Source: Molanna angustata
Lineage: Eukaryota; Arthropoda; Insecta; Trichoptera; Molannidae
Assembly: GCA_963576475.1 (NCBI GenBank)
Contig: OY754968.1
Coordinates: 17,434,734-17,498,733 of the forward strand
DNA length: 64,000 bases
Direction of reading: 5' to 3'
Position 1 is the stretch's first letter. The number at the start of each line of letters is the position of its first letter. The translations under genes were made by a program, and so were the position numbers. The notes under the pieces were generated by a model. It was not told the origin of the DNA, ran no database searches, and saw only the letters and a list, made by a program, of their open reading frames with translations. Below, piece after piece: positions 1-11,001 of the stretch.

Positions 1-78
1 ATTTATTCTATGCTGGGAATAGAACCCAGGACGCCCGCACAGAAGTCAAACGGCTCACCAATTGTGCCACGGCGGTCA
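1..78 (-). repeat. tRNA-derived SINE (family A), head only
   Basis: Read on the minus strand this is a tRNA-like head with an A-box-like GTGGCACAATTGGTGAG and a B-box-like GGGTTCTATTCCCAG. It matches the plus-strand copy at 2346-2416 closely. The element runs off the left edge, so its body and tail are not visible. The B box differs from the other copy by one base (TTC-T-A against TTC-G-A), which suggests an old copy. Confidence 0.75.
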
Positions 79-368
79 TCAGAGAATCATCTGCTACGCC
101 CAATTCCACCTGCTCCGCATATGGCGACTGAAAACGGCCCCTTCGCAGAACGCTAGTAAGAATGACAAAGAATACATGGCACGAAGAGTAGCTCTATAAG
201 CTCCTCTAGACTCGTGGTCTCAGCACAATAGTGCAAAAAATAACAATCAACGTCGTTGAAAATAATATTCACAGACATGGATTGTCGTGAAAGTACTTCA
301 AGTCTGTGACTGTAAAATTGGGCATCTGGAATTAATTTTTTTTATTCAATTCAGCAGATAGAAGGGCA
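79..368. other. No recognised gene
   Basis: About 290 bases of mixed composition between the SINE head and the LINE relic. I see no open frame of note, no tandem repeat and no splice-site pair. It may be decayed 3' UTR of the neighbouring minus-strand LINE. Confidence 0.4.
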
Positions 369-720
369 CTATAACCATGGCAAAACAATTTGAAGGCTGT
401 AAAGTTCTTCGAGGCCACTAAATCTGCATGCCCAATGGGACCTTAAAGAGACCCACGAACAGCAGCAAGGAGCTCCGTTGTTGTAGGATGCATTTGGGTG
501 AGAGCATTCCCAGAGGATGTGCTCCGAAGTTTAGTCGGGGTGATGGCATAACTGACATGACGACGAGTTTACAAGGCGGAACCTATGAAGGTAGCTATTA
601 AAGCTGCCGTGTCCTGTGATGAACTGGAATGTCCAGAAATCTGGGACGGCCCAAAATTGACGAAGTCTAGTCCTCATATCAGGGAAAAACAAGAATGTTG
701 TTCGTCCTACGGGGCACGAG
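369..720 (-). pseudogene. LINE reverse-transcriptase C-terminus with CCHC knuckle, broken
   Basis: The minus-strand frame contains PDMRTRLRQFW, then FITGHGSFNSYLHRF, then CQLCHHPD, a stop codon, and TSEHILWEC. The cysteines and histidine give C-x2-C-x8-H-x4-C, the C-terminal zinc-knuckle pattern of several non-LTR retrotransposon polymerases (R1/Jockey-like groups), and the GHG..YL.RF block before it is typical of them. One in-frame stop lies inside the knuckle spacer. The frame then stays open to a stop at 369-371. Only the last ~115 codons remain, so this is a 5'-truncated dead copy. The clade cannot be fixed by eye. Confidence 0.7.
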
Positions 721-764
721 CTCACTGAATGACAGTATAATGTAGACACAACATAAAGTATTAT

Positions 765-1258
765 CTCTATAATCAGTATTATCAGTATTACCAATTAGTA
801 TTATCGGTGAATCATCTATCTATCTGTGGCTCTACAACCCAGGTTGGTTCTTAGCCTCCTGCAGAGCCCGTCTCCATGACTGCTGGTCTTGTGATACATT
901 ACGCCAGTTATGAATGACAATGTTGTTTGCATCATTCACTTCTCCGTCCATCCATCGAAGCTTCGCCCTTCCAATTCTTCTGGATGTGTTCGGCCCATCT
1001 GAGTCTTTCGATTTCTATTTCAGTCAAGATGGTGGGATCCTGGTACAGATCATACAATTCCTGGTTGTATCTAATACACCACTCTCCGGTGTCACAAATC
1101 GGGCCGTAGATCCTTCTCAGTATTTTTCTCTCAAAAGTTTCCAGGGCTCTTTCATCAGTTTTGGTGATTGCCCGGCATTCCGATCCATATGAGAATACTG
1201 GTCGGATAAGAGTCTTCATCAGTGAATCATCAAATGGGACCAAAGAAATCTTAATTGT
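765..1258 (-). pseudogene. LINE polymerase C-terminus, frameshifted, with short-repeat tail
   Basis: The minus-strand frame from about 1255 reads SLMKTLIRPVFSYGSECRAI, then LRRIYGPICDTGEW.IRYNQELYDLY, then IERLRW. This is the block that follows the catalytic domain in a widespread insect LINE group. Near 930 the frame shifts by one; the continuation reads NWRNVSQDQQSWRRALQEAK and NQPGL, ending in a stop at 832-834. The PGL-stop ending is characteristic of the group. Beyond the stop the minus strand carries AATACTGAT-like repeats (about 770-800), probably the LINE's own 3' tail. 5'-truncated and inactive. The related copy at 62991-63395 ends in AYPGL. Confidence 0.75.
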
Positions 1259-2345
1259 TTTTTATTTTTATTTTTCTGAGTCTTGTCATCTTAATTCGTC
1301 AATGTTTTCTGTTATTCTTTTTTTTTTGTAAAATTCAATTATAAGTTTACAGAAATTTAAGCAATTTGTTTATGGTTAGTAAATTGTTGATTTTATCGAT
1401 AAGAAAATGTGATCGGTATACAAGTACACATAACATATTTATTTCAACAAAACATGTTTTACCCAATATCCACGCTAAATTTGATGATGTGATAATATCT
1501 TTAAGAGAAACTCTTAATTTCACTTGTGATTTTTTTTCCATATAGGTATAGGTCTCCACGTGATATATGACATATTATGAATATAATACCATTATAAAGA
1601 TCAATACATTAATACAACGGCACACACAGAGATCAAGACCGGTTCTTAAAAAAAATCAAAAGCGTTTCAAAGAATGGCTGATGGCCGCCGCGCCTCCTAC
1701 GTAAAAAATCTCTAAAGTCGCAAAAAATAACTTCCTCGATATTATAATAGCAAAAGAAAATGTCGACTTTCATTGTTTGTAGATGTGTCAATAATATTAT
1801 GTTAACTTTATGTGATGTAAACCATCATTGTTTCATTTATGACATTCGGATCGAGTTATTATTAAATCGTTTTCACTGTGTAATTATGAATCTAGTTTAT
1901 TAAATTAACAAAACTCATACATCAAAATTCATTAATATATAACTTTATAAAATGAAGCCAAAGCTGTGGAATATTTGAGACTTTTATTCCGGGATTCTAG
2001 GAAGTATGTTTCTTTAAAACATTATCTATTTTATTTGATATACATATTTGTTTGATGATAAAGTCTCCAATCGTATAAGCTTTTTAAAGATTTTCCATCA
2101 TTATTTTATTTTATTTGGAAACATATCTTTTTTATATAATGCATCATAATATATATACACAATTGAAAAATAAATAAGCCAATTATAATGTTACACTAAA
2201 TTAGGTATATAAAGATATTTCCATTTTATTCCAAGAATTGATCAGATTAACGGGTTCAAAGAATGAGATTTAGGATATGCTTAGGAATCTGGGAAATTAT
2301 GGCATTTCAATAATGTACGAAGAAAAATGTATAGAAAAATATTCC
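1259..2345. other. AT-rich stretch, nothing recognised
   Basis: Poly-T runs, AT-rich words and a short GC-richer patch near 1675-1700 (GATGGCCGCCGCGCCTCC). I see no open frame above background, no inverted repeat and no retroelement protein remnant. By position it would lie in an intron of the lectin-like gene. Confidence 0.4.
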
Positions 2346-2520
2346 GACCACCGTGGCACAGTTGGTAAGCCGTTTGGCTTCTGTGCGGGCGTCCTGGGTT
2401 CGATTCCCAGCAGAGGAAAAAAATAATTTAAATTCATTTCTCTCGCAAATATTGCTTCTCTGGGCTGGAAAAACTGGTCAGTTGGAAGAAATTTCCATTT
2501 GGCAATAAACTCGCCACTTA
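2346..2520 (+). repeat. tRNA-derived SINE (family A) with LINE-like 3' tail
   Basis: The head starts CCACCGTGGCACAGTTGGTA (A box) and has GGGTTCGATTCCCAGC (B box) 50 bases later, an RNA polymerase III internal promoter layout. After an A-rich spacer and a short body, the 3' part (about 2480-2517) reads GTTGGAAGAAATTTCC, then GGCAATAAACTCGCC. The same words occur at the 3' ends of CR1-like LINEs here (26570-26612, 18650-18695, and the minus strand at 60970-61000). This tail sharing suggests the SINE was mobilised by that LINE. Confidence 0.75.
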
Positions 2521-2619
2521 CACAAGGTGCAAGGAAGTGTTTATAATTTAATAATTTATATGTTTTACAATAATTGTTACCGTTTCAATTAGATTACATC
2601 TATTATTTTCTAATTTTCT

Positions 2620-2834
2620 TAATTTAATTAACTTCTCGGCCAACTAACGCGTACTATGTGAAATATTAATTTAACACGCACCCAATAACAAGTTGAAACA
2701 CTATGGAGTCCTACAACATTAATCGTCTCACAGATCCAGACCCAACACAATTGGAAACTGTGTCTCCACCGGGAATAAATTAAACCCGGGACCTTTGGAT
2801 CAGCAGTCAGATACCCAACCAATTGAGCCACGAA
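2620..2834 (-). repeat. tRNA-derived SINE (family B)
   Basis: On the minus strand the head reads TTCGTGGCTCAATTGGTTGG (A box). The B-box region has a small insertion (GGGTTTAATTTATTCCCGG). The body includes GGAGACACAG, GTGAGACGATTAAT and GTTATTGGGTGCGTGTTAAA, ending in an AT-rich tail. The body matches copies at 10768-11001 and 15179-15399. Confidence 0.8.
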
Positions 2835-2879
2835 TTATATTATTACACATATAGACAAACACCTGATAATATAATTATT

Positions 2880-3160
2880 ATTATTTATTTATTTATAGGC
2901 AGGCAGTCAAGGCTGATGTGCCTATATCCACTGTCGAATTTTATTATTTGGTTGCAACTATTTATTTAGCTGTGTCCAAAAAAAGTCCAGTCTATTCTTG
3001 AAAATATTAACATTTTCAGCATCCAAGACATGTTGGGGTAATTTATTCCAAATATACACTACTCTATTAGAAAGAATATGCTTTCGAGGATTTGTTGAGT
3101 ACCTACTTTTCAAAAATTTTAAGCTATGACCACTCAAATTAGTTTTAAATGTTATTATAA
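2880..3160 (-). pseudogene. LINE C-terminal relic with AAATA-type tail
   Basis: The minus-strand translation contains NLSGHSLKFLKSRYS, then HILSNRVVYIWNKLPQHVL and NIFKNRLDFFW, with a stop at 2958-2960. The order 'SNRVV..WN.LP..V...N.FK.RLD..W' is the C-terminus of a common non-LTR retrotransposon group. A short 3' UTR follows, then TTTAT repeats at about 2880-2897, read as the polymerised tail. About 65 codons survive without a stop or shift, so this is a young but heavily 5'-truncated copy. Confidence 0.75.
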
Positions 3161-3330
3161 ATATATTTTACTAACAAATTTTCAATAATATTAATACTAT
3201 TTCAATAATATCATACATATAATAAATGTTTTGCGATTCTCTTGTAACATTTTTATTACTTCAGGAGTTGTAAAAAACAATGAGATAGTCACATAGTTAA
3301 TCTAAATAGAAAAAAAATATAGGTACTCAC

Positions 3331-3460
3331 GGTTTGCACATTTTTGTGCGTTTGGCAAACTAAGGAATCTTCCAGGGCGGTTCTGTTGAGGTTTGATTTC
3401 ATTTATAGCTCCTGCTGCTAAAGATGCGAGCGCACACAACAGCACGCACGTCAACTTCAT
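3331..3460 (-). CDS. Coding exon of a secreted protein, probably C-type lectin N-terminus
   Basis: The minus strand has a pyrimidine-rich acceptor (TTTTATTTTCAG) directly followed by ATG at 3458-3460. The exon encodes 43 residues plus one base and ends at a GTGAGT donor starting at 3330 (phase 1). Residues 1-18 (MKLTCVLLCALASLAAGA) are a clear signal peptide: a basic start, a hydrophobic core and small residues before the expected cleavage. The mature part, INEIKPQQNRPGR then FLSLPNAQKCAN, resembles from memory the N-terminus of the conserved insect secreted C-type lectin family that includes Drosophila Clect27/schlaff, which acts in cuticle integrity. The split codon C|Gx would give Arg after CAN, as that family expects. 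The lectin domain would be in later exons left of the window. The first exon is probably 28816-28877. The exon itself is well supported by signal peptide and both splice sites; the family name is tentative. Confidence 0.6.
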
Positions 3461-4029
3461 CTGAAAATAAAACACATTATCATTTATTAACAAAAATTCG
3501 AAATAAAGTTTTCAAAAGATTTTGAGACTCGACACGTATGACTCAATTTAAATGTCTTTTATTCTGGATGTAAAGTAATGAAGTGATTATTTTTATACCG
3601 AGATGTGGACCTAGCGAAGAATATCTTGGAGGGAATACACTAAAAATCCAGGAACATGTTAAACGAAAACGCACCCCTCATACGTATGATGAATATCTAT
3701 AATAGTGAGCATCTAGACGTCAATATTTTTCTTTTGGGACCTCAATCATACAGAACAATGATTAAATTTAACTGGACGATTGTAGTATCGGCATTGATTG
3801 GCATTACTTTTGCAAGCTTGCAGATATATAATCTCTCTCTGACACATATATGTATACACACACTCACACACATATAACCCAACCTCATATACACATGTGT
3901 ACACTTATACACTGTTCTCATATATAATATATAACTTTTTAATTGGTTATAGTTTTTTTTTTTACATAAAATATCTGTGTAACAAATGTTATTATATTGT
4001 AAATTTTCCGAAAACAAATAAAATAAACG
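3461..4029. other. Presumed intron, AT-rich
   Basis: Sequence upstream of the coding exon on the minus strand. It holds a short CACA/TATA-rich patch near 3840-3910 and no recognisable element. Short frames here show no family motif. Confidence 0.4.
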
Positions 4030-4215
4030 CCAAATCGAATAGGCGTGCAAATTGGATAAACCGTGTACAAGAAGATCTCATACACACTATATTGGAGGGA
4101 ATGGAAGAGGGATCGACTGAGAAAGGGAGTAGAAACAGATGTGTCGCGACAAGAATTGTACCTCCTACAGAGAGACAAAGAGAATCTCTGTAGACCGAGC
4201 GAAGTGGATCAAGAT
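4030..4215 (+). pseudogene. LINE C-terminal fragment (ANWI group)
   Basis: The plus frame reads NRRANWINRV, then in shifted frames HTILEGMEEGSTEKGSR. This corresponds to the 'RRANWIGH...EG...GRR' block near the C-terminus of a common insect LINE group. The expected GHVLRRN stretch is corrupted and a frame change follows. Parallel decayed copies lie at 41905-42080 and about 42640-42740; all three share the words ACCTCCTAC or AATTGGAT. Confidence 0.5.
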
Positions 4216-5570
4216 AATGCAACGCTTAGCTGCCAACTAATATCCGAGATTGAAATAAAAATAGATGTCGTCGTTTTTGATACTCCATTAGAACATTAGC
4301 ACCCGATAAAGACAAACTTTAATCTAAGAAAACATTGGATTTGTTATATATTATGCTGAACTTAAAAAGAAACTATTCAAATGTAGTTTTCGAAAGAAAA
4401 TAATTTATAATTTTAATACGTTTCCTCATTTAAAATAACAATCAGATTTTAACCACAAATTATATACCGCAACTAAATATCACGATAGTCTCAGGAGAAT
4501 ATCATTGCACGATCGATTCGCTTCAAGTCACATAGGATTTAAGATGACATTTCATTATTTCAGGTAAATAAACGAGAACATTCCACTAACTAAAAACATA
4601 TTCGAAGAACCATTTATACGAAATAATTTATACGAAAATCAATTTATTATGACACTTCCTTACACCCTGTGCAAAATAGCGAAGTTGTTTTCAAATGGAA
4701 TACACACAATTTAATATTATACCTTTGCTTTGACATTACTTGTTAATTTGAATCAATTTACATATCTAATTGTTAAATAAAATTTTCGAGAACCTTATAG
4801 CTATTACTTTTCCAATAAATCCCATTGACATACCGTACATATACATTATTTACATCCCTAAAAGGCCCATTACTTAATAATAATGATAACAAAGCAAAGC
4901 GAACGATTTTATTCTATTTCTTAAAGAAATATGTAAAACATTGCACTTCAAGGATCTATCGCAATAATTTATTTACTTATTTAAACATTTTGCACACATT
5001 CCATACTAAGTGCACTATGGCGAGCTTATTGCCATATTGCAATATCTTCAAACCAACCATATATTAATGTGTATGAAAATGCAATATCCTGACAACCAGA
5101 TGATCAAACACATTTTAATTTTGGATACATATTTTGTAATGAGTATTCGGTCTATGTAAATGAAATTAAGTACCTACGTTAACCGATAATTATTTGAACA
5201 TGCACGTCAAAATTATTTATAATTACTTCAATTATATTATACATATGTATTACAGAATGAATCATTGATAACAAGTTGCGGAATCGTTGTGATATTCAAA
5301 ATAGGTATAGACTGTATCAAATTATTTTAAATTTCATAAGATCACAAACGTGTTTTATATTTTTACATTTTTTTTTATCTAATCTTGCTTGCTATTTACA
5401 AAAAATACCAACTGCCACCCGCTGAGAGCCAATTATCCTCATTATTAGACTAGGTATATGTTTGAGAAGTGGATATTCAAATTTGAACACAAATGATATC
5501 TATTATTTTTCTTCATCTACAATATTGATATCGATTGTCGCGGTGAAAATGTGACGATAACAGATTCATA
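4216..5570. other. Presumed intron, nothing recognised
   Basis: Low-complexity AT-rich DNA with scattered short frames and no family motif. I see no tandem repeats over 20 bases, no inverted repeats and no tRNA-like heads. Confidence 0.4.
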
Positions 5571-5850
5571 TCTTCTTCATCTTCAGCCTATTCTTTTCCA
5601 TTCTTGGACATAGGCCTCCCCCTTGATCCTCCACAACTCCCTGTGTTGGGCACACTGCATCCATCTCCCTCCGGCACATTTCTTGATGTCATCAGACCAA
5701 GAAATGGGGTCTGGGGTCTGCTGACGCCTCTTCGGCTTGTTCTCGGTCGCCATTCTACGATCTTTTTGGTCCATCGTGAATCCTGGCATCTAGCAATATG
5801 CCCAGCCCAGCTCCACTTAAGACCAGCGACCCTTTCGGCTACATTGGCTA
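5571..5850 (-). pseudogene. RTE-type LINE, 3' terminal fragment, frameshifted
   Basis: The minus strand from 5850 reads VANVAERVAGLKWSWAGHIA, then SRWTKKIVEWRPRTSRRG, then in another frame ISWSDDIKKCAGGRWMQCAQ and EAYVQEWKRIG, stop. LKW.WAGH.AR, EWRPR and EAYVQQW are the signature C-terminal blocks of RTE-clade retrotransposons. The frame slips once after the RRG block. The 3' end carries a GAAGATGAAGAAG tail (plus-strand CTTCTTCATCTTC at about 5573-5585). Only about 85 codons remain. Confidence 0.75.
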
Positions 5851-7118
5851 CTTTTTTAGATTCATATACTGATAGTTATTTCATTTATTTATTCATGAAA
5901 TTTGAATTGTTATTTTATGCGTAAAATATAAATAAACATTCAGTGGTATTCAAAAAATTCAAATAATAAAACATAATTTCTCCTCTTAAAAGCACGATCT
6001 ACCAGATAAATAATTTTATATAAATTTCTCCGATATTGAAAATCGAACATATAAAGGCGTCACAAAAGTTAAACAGTTTCACGTTAAATGTTAAAAACCT
6101 AAATACACACCAACATTGTCCAAAATTCTAAAGAAGTTTGGGCAAATTACTTATTAGGTGCAAATGATACAAATAATATAAAAAGACTGATAAATCCAAA
6201 AAAATAAGGAATTATTCTAGAAGTAATCGATGTCATCGACCGGATAAAAGATCACAGAGGGATAATGCAAAGAAGCAACATTGGGATAATGTGGTCAATG
6301 TTAGAAATACAAGTTCAAGGCCCAATGACCCATCTGTATTTGTCTGGTCAGATAAACTCAAGTCATTGAATGATTTTGGGATTCAAGACATTCATCCAAG
6401 ATTTATTTGTTAACAAAAAACCGCTTACACTACAAATATACCCATAAAATGTTTATACACAAAGCAAATACATACACGCACATTGTAGGAGTGACAAATT
6501 ATTTTCGGAATTTTGTTTGAATAGAGAAAACAATCACTTAGCTCAACGAGTTATTAACGATTGACTGATTCCAAAAATATCCGTTAGTATTCTGTGAATG
6601 TCTCAAAGAGGAACCGAGTCGATTCAAAATCGTTAATTAACTTGCCGCGCTTTAAAATTAACTGTATCGGTCGCCACATAATTAAGAAAAGGAAATTTTG
6701 ATAATTTCAAAATTTTCATGATTCAACTCATTTATCATCATTGCTTTCGGTAGTTCAGCAGTAAGGTTCACCAATCATTCTGGATGTTGCCAAAGAGTAG
6801 GTATATAATACCTACGGATTAAAGAATATGTTGCATTTATATATCCATAGAAACACAGCAAACAAAACAAATTAATAATATACAATCGTAGTAACATTAA
6901 TTTCATTTTGTGTTCTACTTACACCAAGCAACCACCACAGATAATATAGAAGTAAACTTTCAGTAGCAACCACTTGGTATGCACTGATTTATTATAAAAA
7001 TAGTATAAGTATAATTATATATTCTTTCTTGAAACTCGAATCCGATCCCGATTTCAAATTTTCATTTAGAACTTACCTATTTGCCGCCTGCATACATTCA
7101 AATGAACGACTATTACAA
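5851..7118. other. Presumed intron; one short repeat fragment
   Basis: AT-rich DNA. From 6225 to 6415 the composition is more even and a partly open frame reads VIDRIKDHRGIMQ; I do not recognise it. At about 6740-6800 GGTTCACCAATCATTCTGGA marks a truncated member of the repeat family seen at 9056, 14585 and 39640. Nothing else stands out. Confidence 0.4.
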
Positions 7119-7808
7119 TTAAGAGGGTGACTGCTGCCAACGTACCTATTTTTTCAATTTGATATACCATCATTATTACTAAACGAATCATTTTGAAAAA
7201 AATAACCTAGTTAGTTTGGATATTAATAAAGAGAAATATACCTTAACTTTTTTATTATGTTCTGTATATATTCTTGTAGGAAAATAATAAGCATACCCCG
7301 ATTTTAGACATTTATCTTTAAATTCTAAAAAAATATAAGGTATAGAACAATATTTTTTTTTATAAATCAAAGAAGAACAAAATACCTGGAAAAATATGAT
7401 ATGACGTTGCATTAACGCATCAGGTTAAGTAAATAAACCAAAAAAACTTTTATTACGCATTGGCGCTGAATGGAAAATAAATGTTTTTTAGGTTTATTTA
7501 CTAAACCTGAAGCATTAATGCAACGTCACATCATATTTTTCTAGATATTTTTGTCTTCTTTAATTTAAAAAAAATATATTACTCTACGCCTTATAGTTTA
7601 TTAAAAATATATCATAAACGTTGAAAATCGGGGTATGCCATTATTTTTCTACAAGAATTTATACAGAATATTATCAAAAAGATAAGGTATATTTTTGTTT
7701 ATTAATATCCAAACTATCTAAATTATTTTTTTCAAAACAATTTGATAAGAAATAATGATGGTATATCAAATTGAAAAATAGGTACGTTGGCAGCAGTCCC
7801 CCCCTTAA
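7119..7808. mobile_element. Long palindromic fold-back element flanked by TTAA
   Basis: Two arms of about 320 bases are reverse complements with modest divergence and a spacer near 7450-7484. The left end reads TTAAGAGGGTGACTGCTGCC and the right end, complemented, TTAAGGGGGGGACTGCTGCC. Matching internal landmarks include TACCATCATTATT (left) with AATAATGATGGTA (right), and the CGATTTT/AAAATCG and ACGTTGCATTA/TAATGCAACGT pairs. TTAA on both sides is the target duplication of piggyBac-type transposases, so a non-autonomous piggyBac-like MITE is the best guess. There is no coding capacity. Confidence 0.75.
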
Positions 7809-7929
7809 AACATACCTACCTACCGCATTCTCTGTTACAAAGGTAGATTCTTAGCGAATCGGATCGTATTGGGATCGAATTTGCAGTGGAGAGTTGGCCG
7901 CTGGATAGATTTATTTATTTTTATCTCAG

Positions 7930-8220
7930 TTTAATTTATTTTTAGTTTTTGTGTTTCGCTAACATTTTTTTTTGCTGTTGTACATTTATTATAATATTAT
8001 GTTACCATACGTTGTAAGCTGATTATTGCTGTTGTACATTTATTATAATATTATGTTACCATACGTTGTAAGCTGATTATTGCTGTTGTACATTTATTAT
8101 AATATTATGTTACCATACGTTGTAAGCTGATTATTTGGAAGAAATAATATAAAGGCAATAATCCCGCCAATGTGCAATATATTTATTTCTATTATATACA
8201 AAAAGATAAATAAATACTTA
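7930..8220 (+). mobile_element. LINE 3' UTR fragment containing a 54-bp triplication
   Basis: The 3' part (8136-8215) has TTGGAAGAAAT, GGCAATAATCCCGCC and ATACAAAAAGATAAATAAAT, the same order as the CR1-like LINE ends at 18650-18740 and 26570-26620. No protein remnant is visible upstream, so this is UTR only. A tandem triplication lies just before the conserved 3' end. Confidence 0.6.
7974..8135 (+). repeat. Three identical 54-bp tandem units
   Basis: Units start GCTGTTGTACATTTATTATA at 7974, 8028 and 8082 and are identical across all 54 positions. Complete identity against diverged surroundings implies a very recent expansion (or an assembly effect). Confidence 0.9.
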
Positions 8221-9055
8221 TGTTTCATAGCTATATATTTACCATATCTATAAAAATGTTGCTTGAATATTTTCAGTACCTATTGAACGTACACCTACCA
8301 TTGAGTCATGTTTAGAATATTGCTGATAGAAGAGTCAATGAACTTCTTTATTGGGATTAACAACCTACCCAAAACATGTCTCGAGTAGAATTAATTTGAC
8401 AAATTTCAACAAAGATTATAAAGGAACCTGTGTCTCATTTCCATGGACAAGTTTACATGATTAGATAACAACATAACACACAATTCGATGACAAGTAGTC
8501 AACTAATGGTAGACCATTACATAGTTAGTGAGTCACGCTTGTTCCTACGTGTGATTACTTTCGATTTTGCATTATTTATAAACTAGGACAAAAGGAGAAA
8601 GTGCTATTTGATCCACAAACCAACCTTGATTAACAACGAAAACTGATACATCGATTAATTATTGGATTGCAACTGTGATCGGAAAAAATATACATATGAC
8701 CCAAAATATAGACAAGTAGATGTGTGTCTCAAAATATGGTCATTTTTCTCAAAATATATTACCAATGATGGTCAAAATATTAACGTAACCTAAAATTAAT
8801 AATTACTTAAGATTTGGTAGCCACATTGACAAAAAAAGGTTTAATAACCAAAACTCCTTTAAAAATCCTGTTTTTTGCAACGGAATTCTCGTTAATCAAT
8901 GTTTATTTTTAATGTGTCAGTAATAAGTAAGTATGTCACATATGTCCACTATGTATATATTATTGTACAGAAAGAACTTACAATGCCTAGTTAGTAGTTA
9001 ATAATTTTATTTAATAAAAGTATTATTAGCTACTACAAATAAATTTACAAAACAA
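8221..9055. other. Presumed intron, nothing recognised
   Basis: AT-rich sequence with no protein motif, tRNA-like head or inverted repeat that I can support. Confidence 0.4.
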
Positions 9056-9195
9056 AACAACACAACATCTCATAGTTCGGCAATGAGGTTCACCACCCCT
9101 TCTGAATTTTGTCTTAGTGAGACGAGACTCTCATAGACACCCACACACCTGTCACTGGTTACCCTATTGACAGTGTCGTGATGGTATGAATGAAT
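9056..9195 (+). repeat. Interspersed repeat (family D)
   Basis: Contains GAGGTTCACCACCCCTTCTG, GAGACGAGACT and CGTGATGGTATGAATGAATG. The same words in the same order occur at 39640-39865 (minus) and partly at 14585-14990 and 6740-6800. SINE-like in size, but I see no convincing tRNA-type boxes. Confidence 0.6.
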
Positions 9196-10767
9196 GAAAT
9201 ATTTTAGTATAATTGTAATCACATTGTTTCAACCTGAACATTTTTGGACAAAAATATATTATTTATAATAGTTTTAATTTTTTATTATAAACAATTCAGA
9301 ATACGACGTACCTCAAAAATATCGTTTGTCATTATTCTTGATTCAAATGGCTTTAATTATCGTGTTATTTAACAAGTCAAGCCACAACTTAAGAGTGTTG
9401 AGTAAAAAAAACATTCATACACAACACAAAAAATTGTGACATTGGAAGTATGGAAAATTTGTATACCTCAATATTGATTTTGAATTGTGAAATAAATAAG
9501 TTATTTCCAATTTATTTACAAATGTAAAGTATTATCGATTCTAATTTTAGGTCAGAAATATCTATCTATAAATAATGCTTTATTTCAACGCTCGTATGGA
9601 ATGGTTAATAAATAAACTTTATTATATTTTATGACACATGTACAGGTAATTTTGAGAATACAATAATTATTGATAAATACGGTTTAGTTTTGAATATTTT
9701 CACACGCTCGTTCATCATTGCTTAATATGCCATAATCGTACGTAACTGTGACAAATTACATTTTGCTTTCATTCACGACTTGTGTATGGAATACTGTCTA
9801 TCTATAGGTGTCACTAATATGATTATTTCTTTATATATGAATGAAACATTGAATTTAAGCACTCAATCTTCCAAAATCACAGAAACTTATTTTCTTTTTG
9901 TTATATGTTTGATTATAAAATTTTAATACAAAATTCACATAATAGTTATCGACAAATATCTTGACATAATTCATAAACAACCAAGCATAACAAATACGCG
10001 CTCTGTCCAGCCCACGTGATCTTTCGGGTTACCGAAAACTAGGTATACCGCCAAATAAAAACGAGTGTGTTGTGGCCAACGCTATACTCTTTTCTACCAA
10101 ACCACTCCAAAAAGTATTTTAATTTTGTATAGAAAATTTACAGCATTTTCATGAAATGAGTTTGTTAAATTATTTTTTATTTGAATATTTTATTGTGAAA
10201 TATTGATAATTCTTCAGTAATATTTTATGAAACTGGTGTAACTTTTTTAATAATTTGAAAATAAAAATATCAAATTTTAAGTTTCCTGAGCTTGGTTGAA
10301 ATATTTGACGGTTAATAAAATGGAGAAGCACTGATCAGATATCATTCAAAATCTAATGGGGTTTAAGCGAGTATTAGATAAGTATACAGATTTGCAAAAT
10401 TTGAAAAGAATCGAATGAGACCTTTACTCTATAATCGATAAAGTAGAATAAACACTCTGTACATAGACACAACACACACAGATACATTGTGATGAAACTT
10501 TCAGAATACAATCTCAGCATGATACTAGTTGATAATCTGTAATAAAAAAGGCATAATATCTCCTTGCGGTAGTAAGGAGTGAAAATAATACATCATGTCA
10601 TACTTAATAATAGTCATAAAATGTTCACGTAGAAAATATTTCAACGCACGTGTTTTATAAAACCCTGCAATAAAATATAAAATGAATGTAAACTGTATAA
10701 AATATGAAATTGCACATGACTCCAGTATAAAATACTAATTTTTACTTTATAGTCATATAAATTAGGT
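9196..10767. other. Presumed intron, nothing recognised
   Basis: AT-rich single-copy-looking DNA. A slightly GC-richer patch near 10000-10035 (CGCGCTCTGTCCAGCCCACG) has no open frame. No repeats were recognised. Confidence 0.4.
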
Positions 10768-11001
10768 TTTATTTATTTATTTATTTAATATTGCTTCTCG
10801 GGCAACTAACAGGTACTATGTCAAATATTAATTTAACACGCACCCAATAACACGTTGCCACATTCTGGAGACTTACGATATTAATCGTCTCACAGATCCA
10901 GACTGAAAACACAATTAAAAACTGTGTCTCCACCGGGAATCGAACCCGGGACCTTTGGCTCAGCAGTCAGATATCTAACCAACTGAGCCACGAAGGCCGA
11001 C
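10768..11001 (-). repeat. tRNA-derived SINE (family B), near complete
   Basis: On the minus strand the head reads GGCCTTCGTGGCTCAGTTGG (A box), then GGTCCCGGGTTCGATTCCCG (B box). The body has GGAGACACAG, GTGAGACGATTAAT and GGTGCGTGTTAAATTAATAT, with a (TAAA)n tail at 10775-10791. This is the best-preserved copy of the family here. Confidence 0.85.

Noticed and set aside
3302..3330. Extension of the lectin-like exon into REYLYFFSI
   Set aside because: Reads through a strong GTGAGT donor into AT-rich intron before a stop; the exon is ended at 3331.
6225..6415. Possible transposase or host exon (VIDRIKDHRGIMQ...)
   Set aside because: Frame is interrupted and matches no family I can name; left as unassigned.
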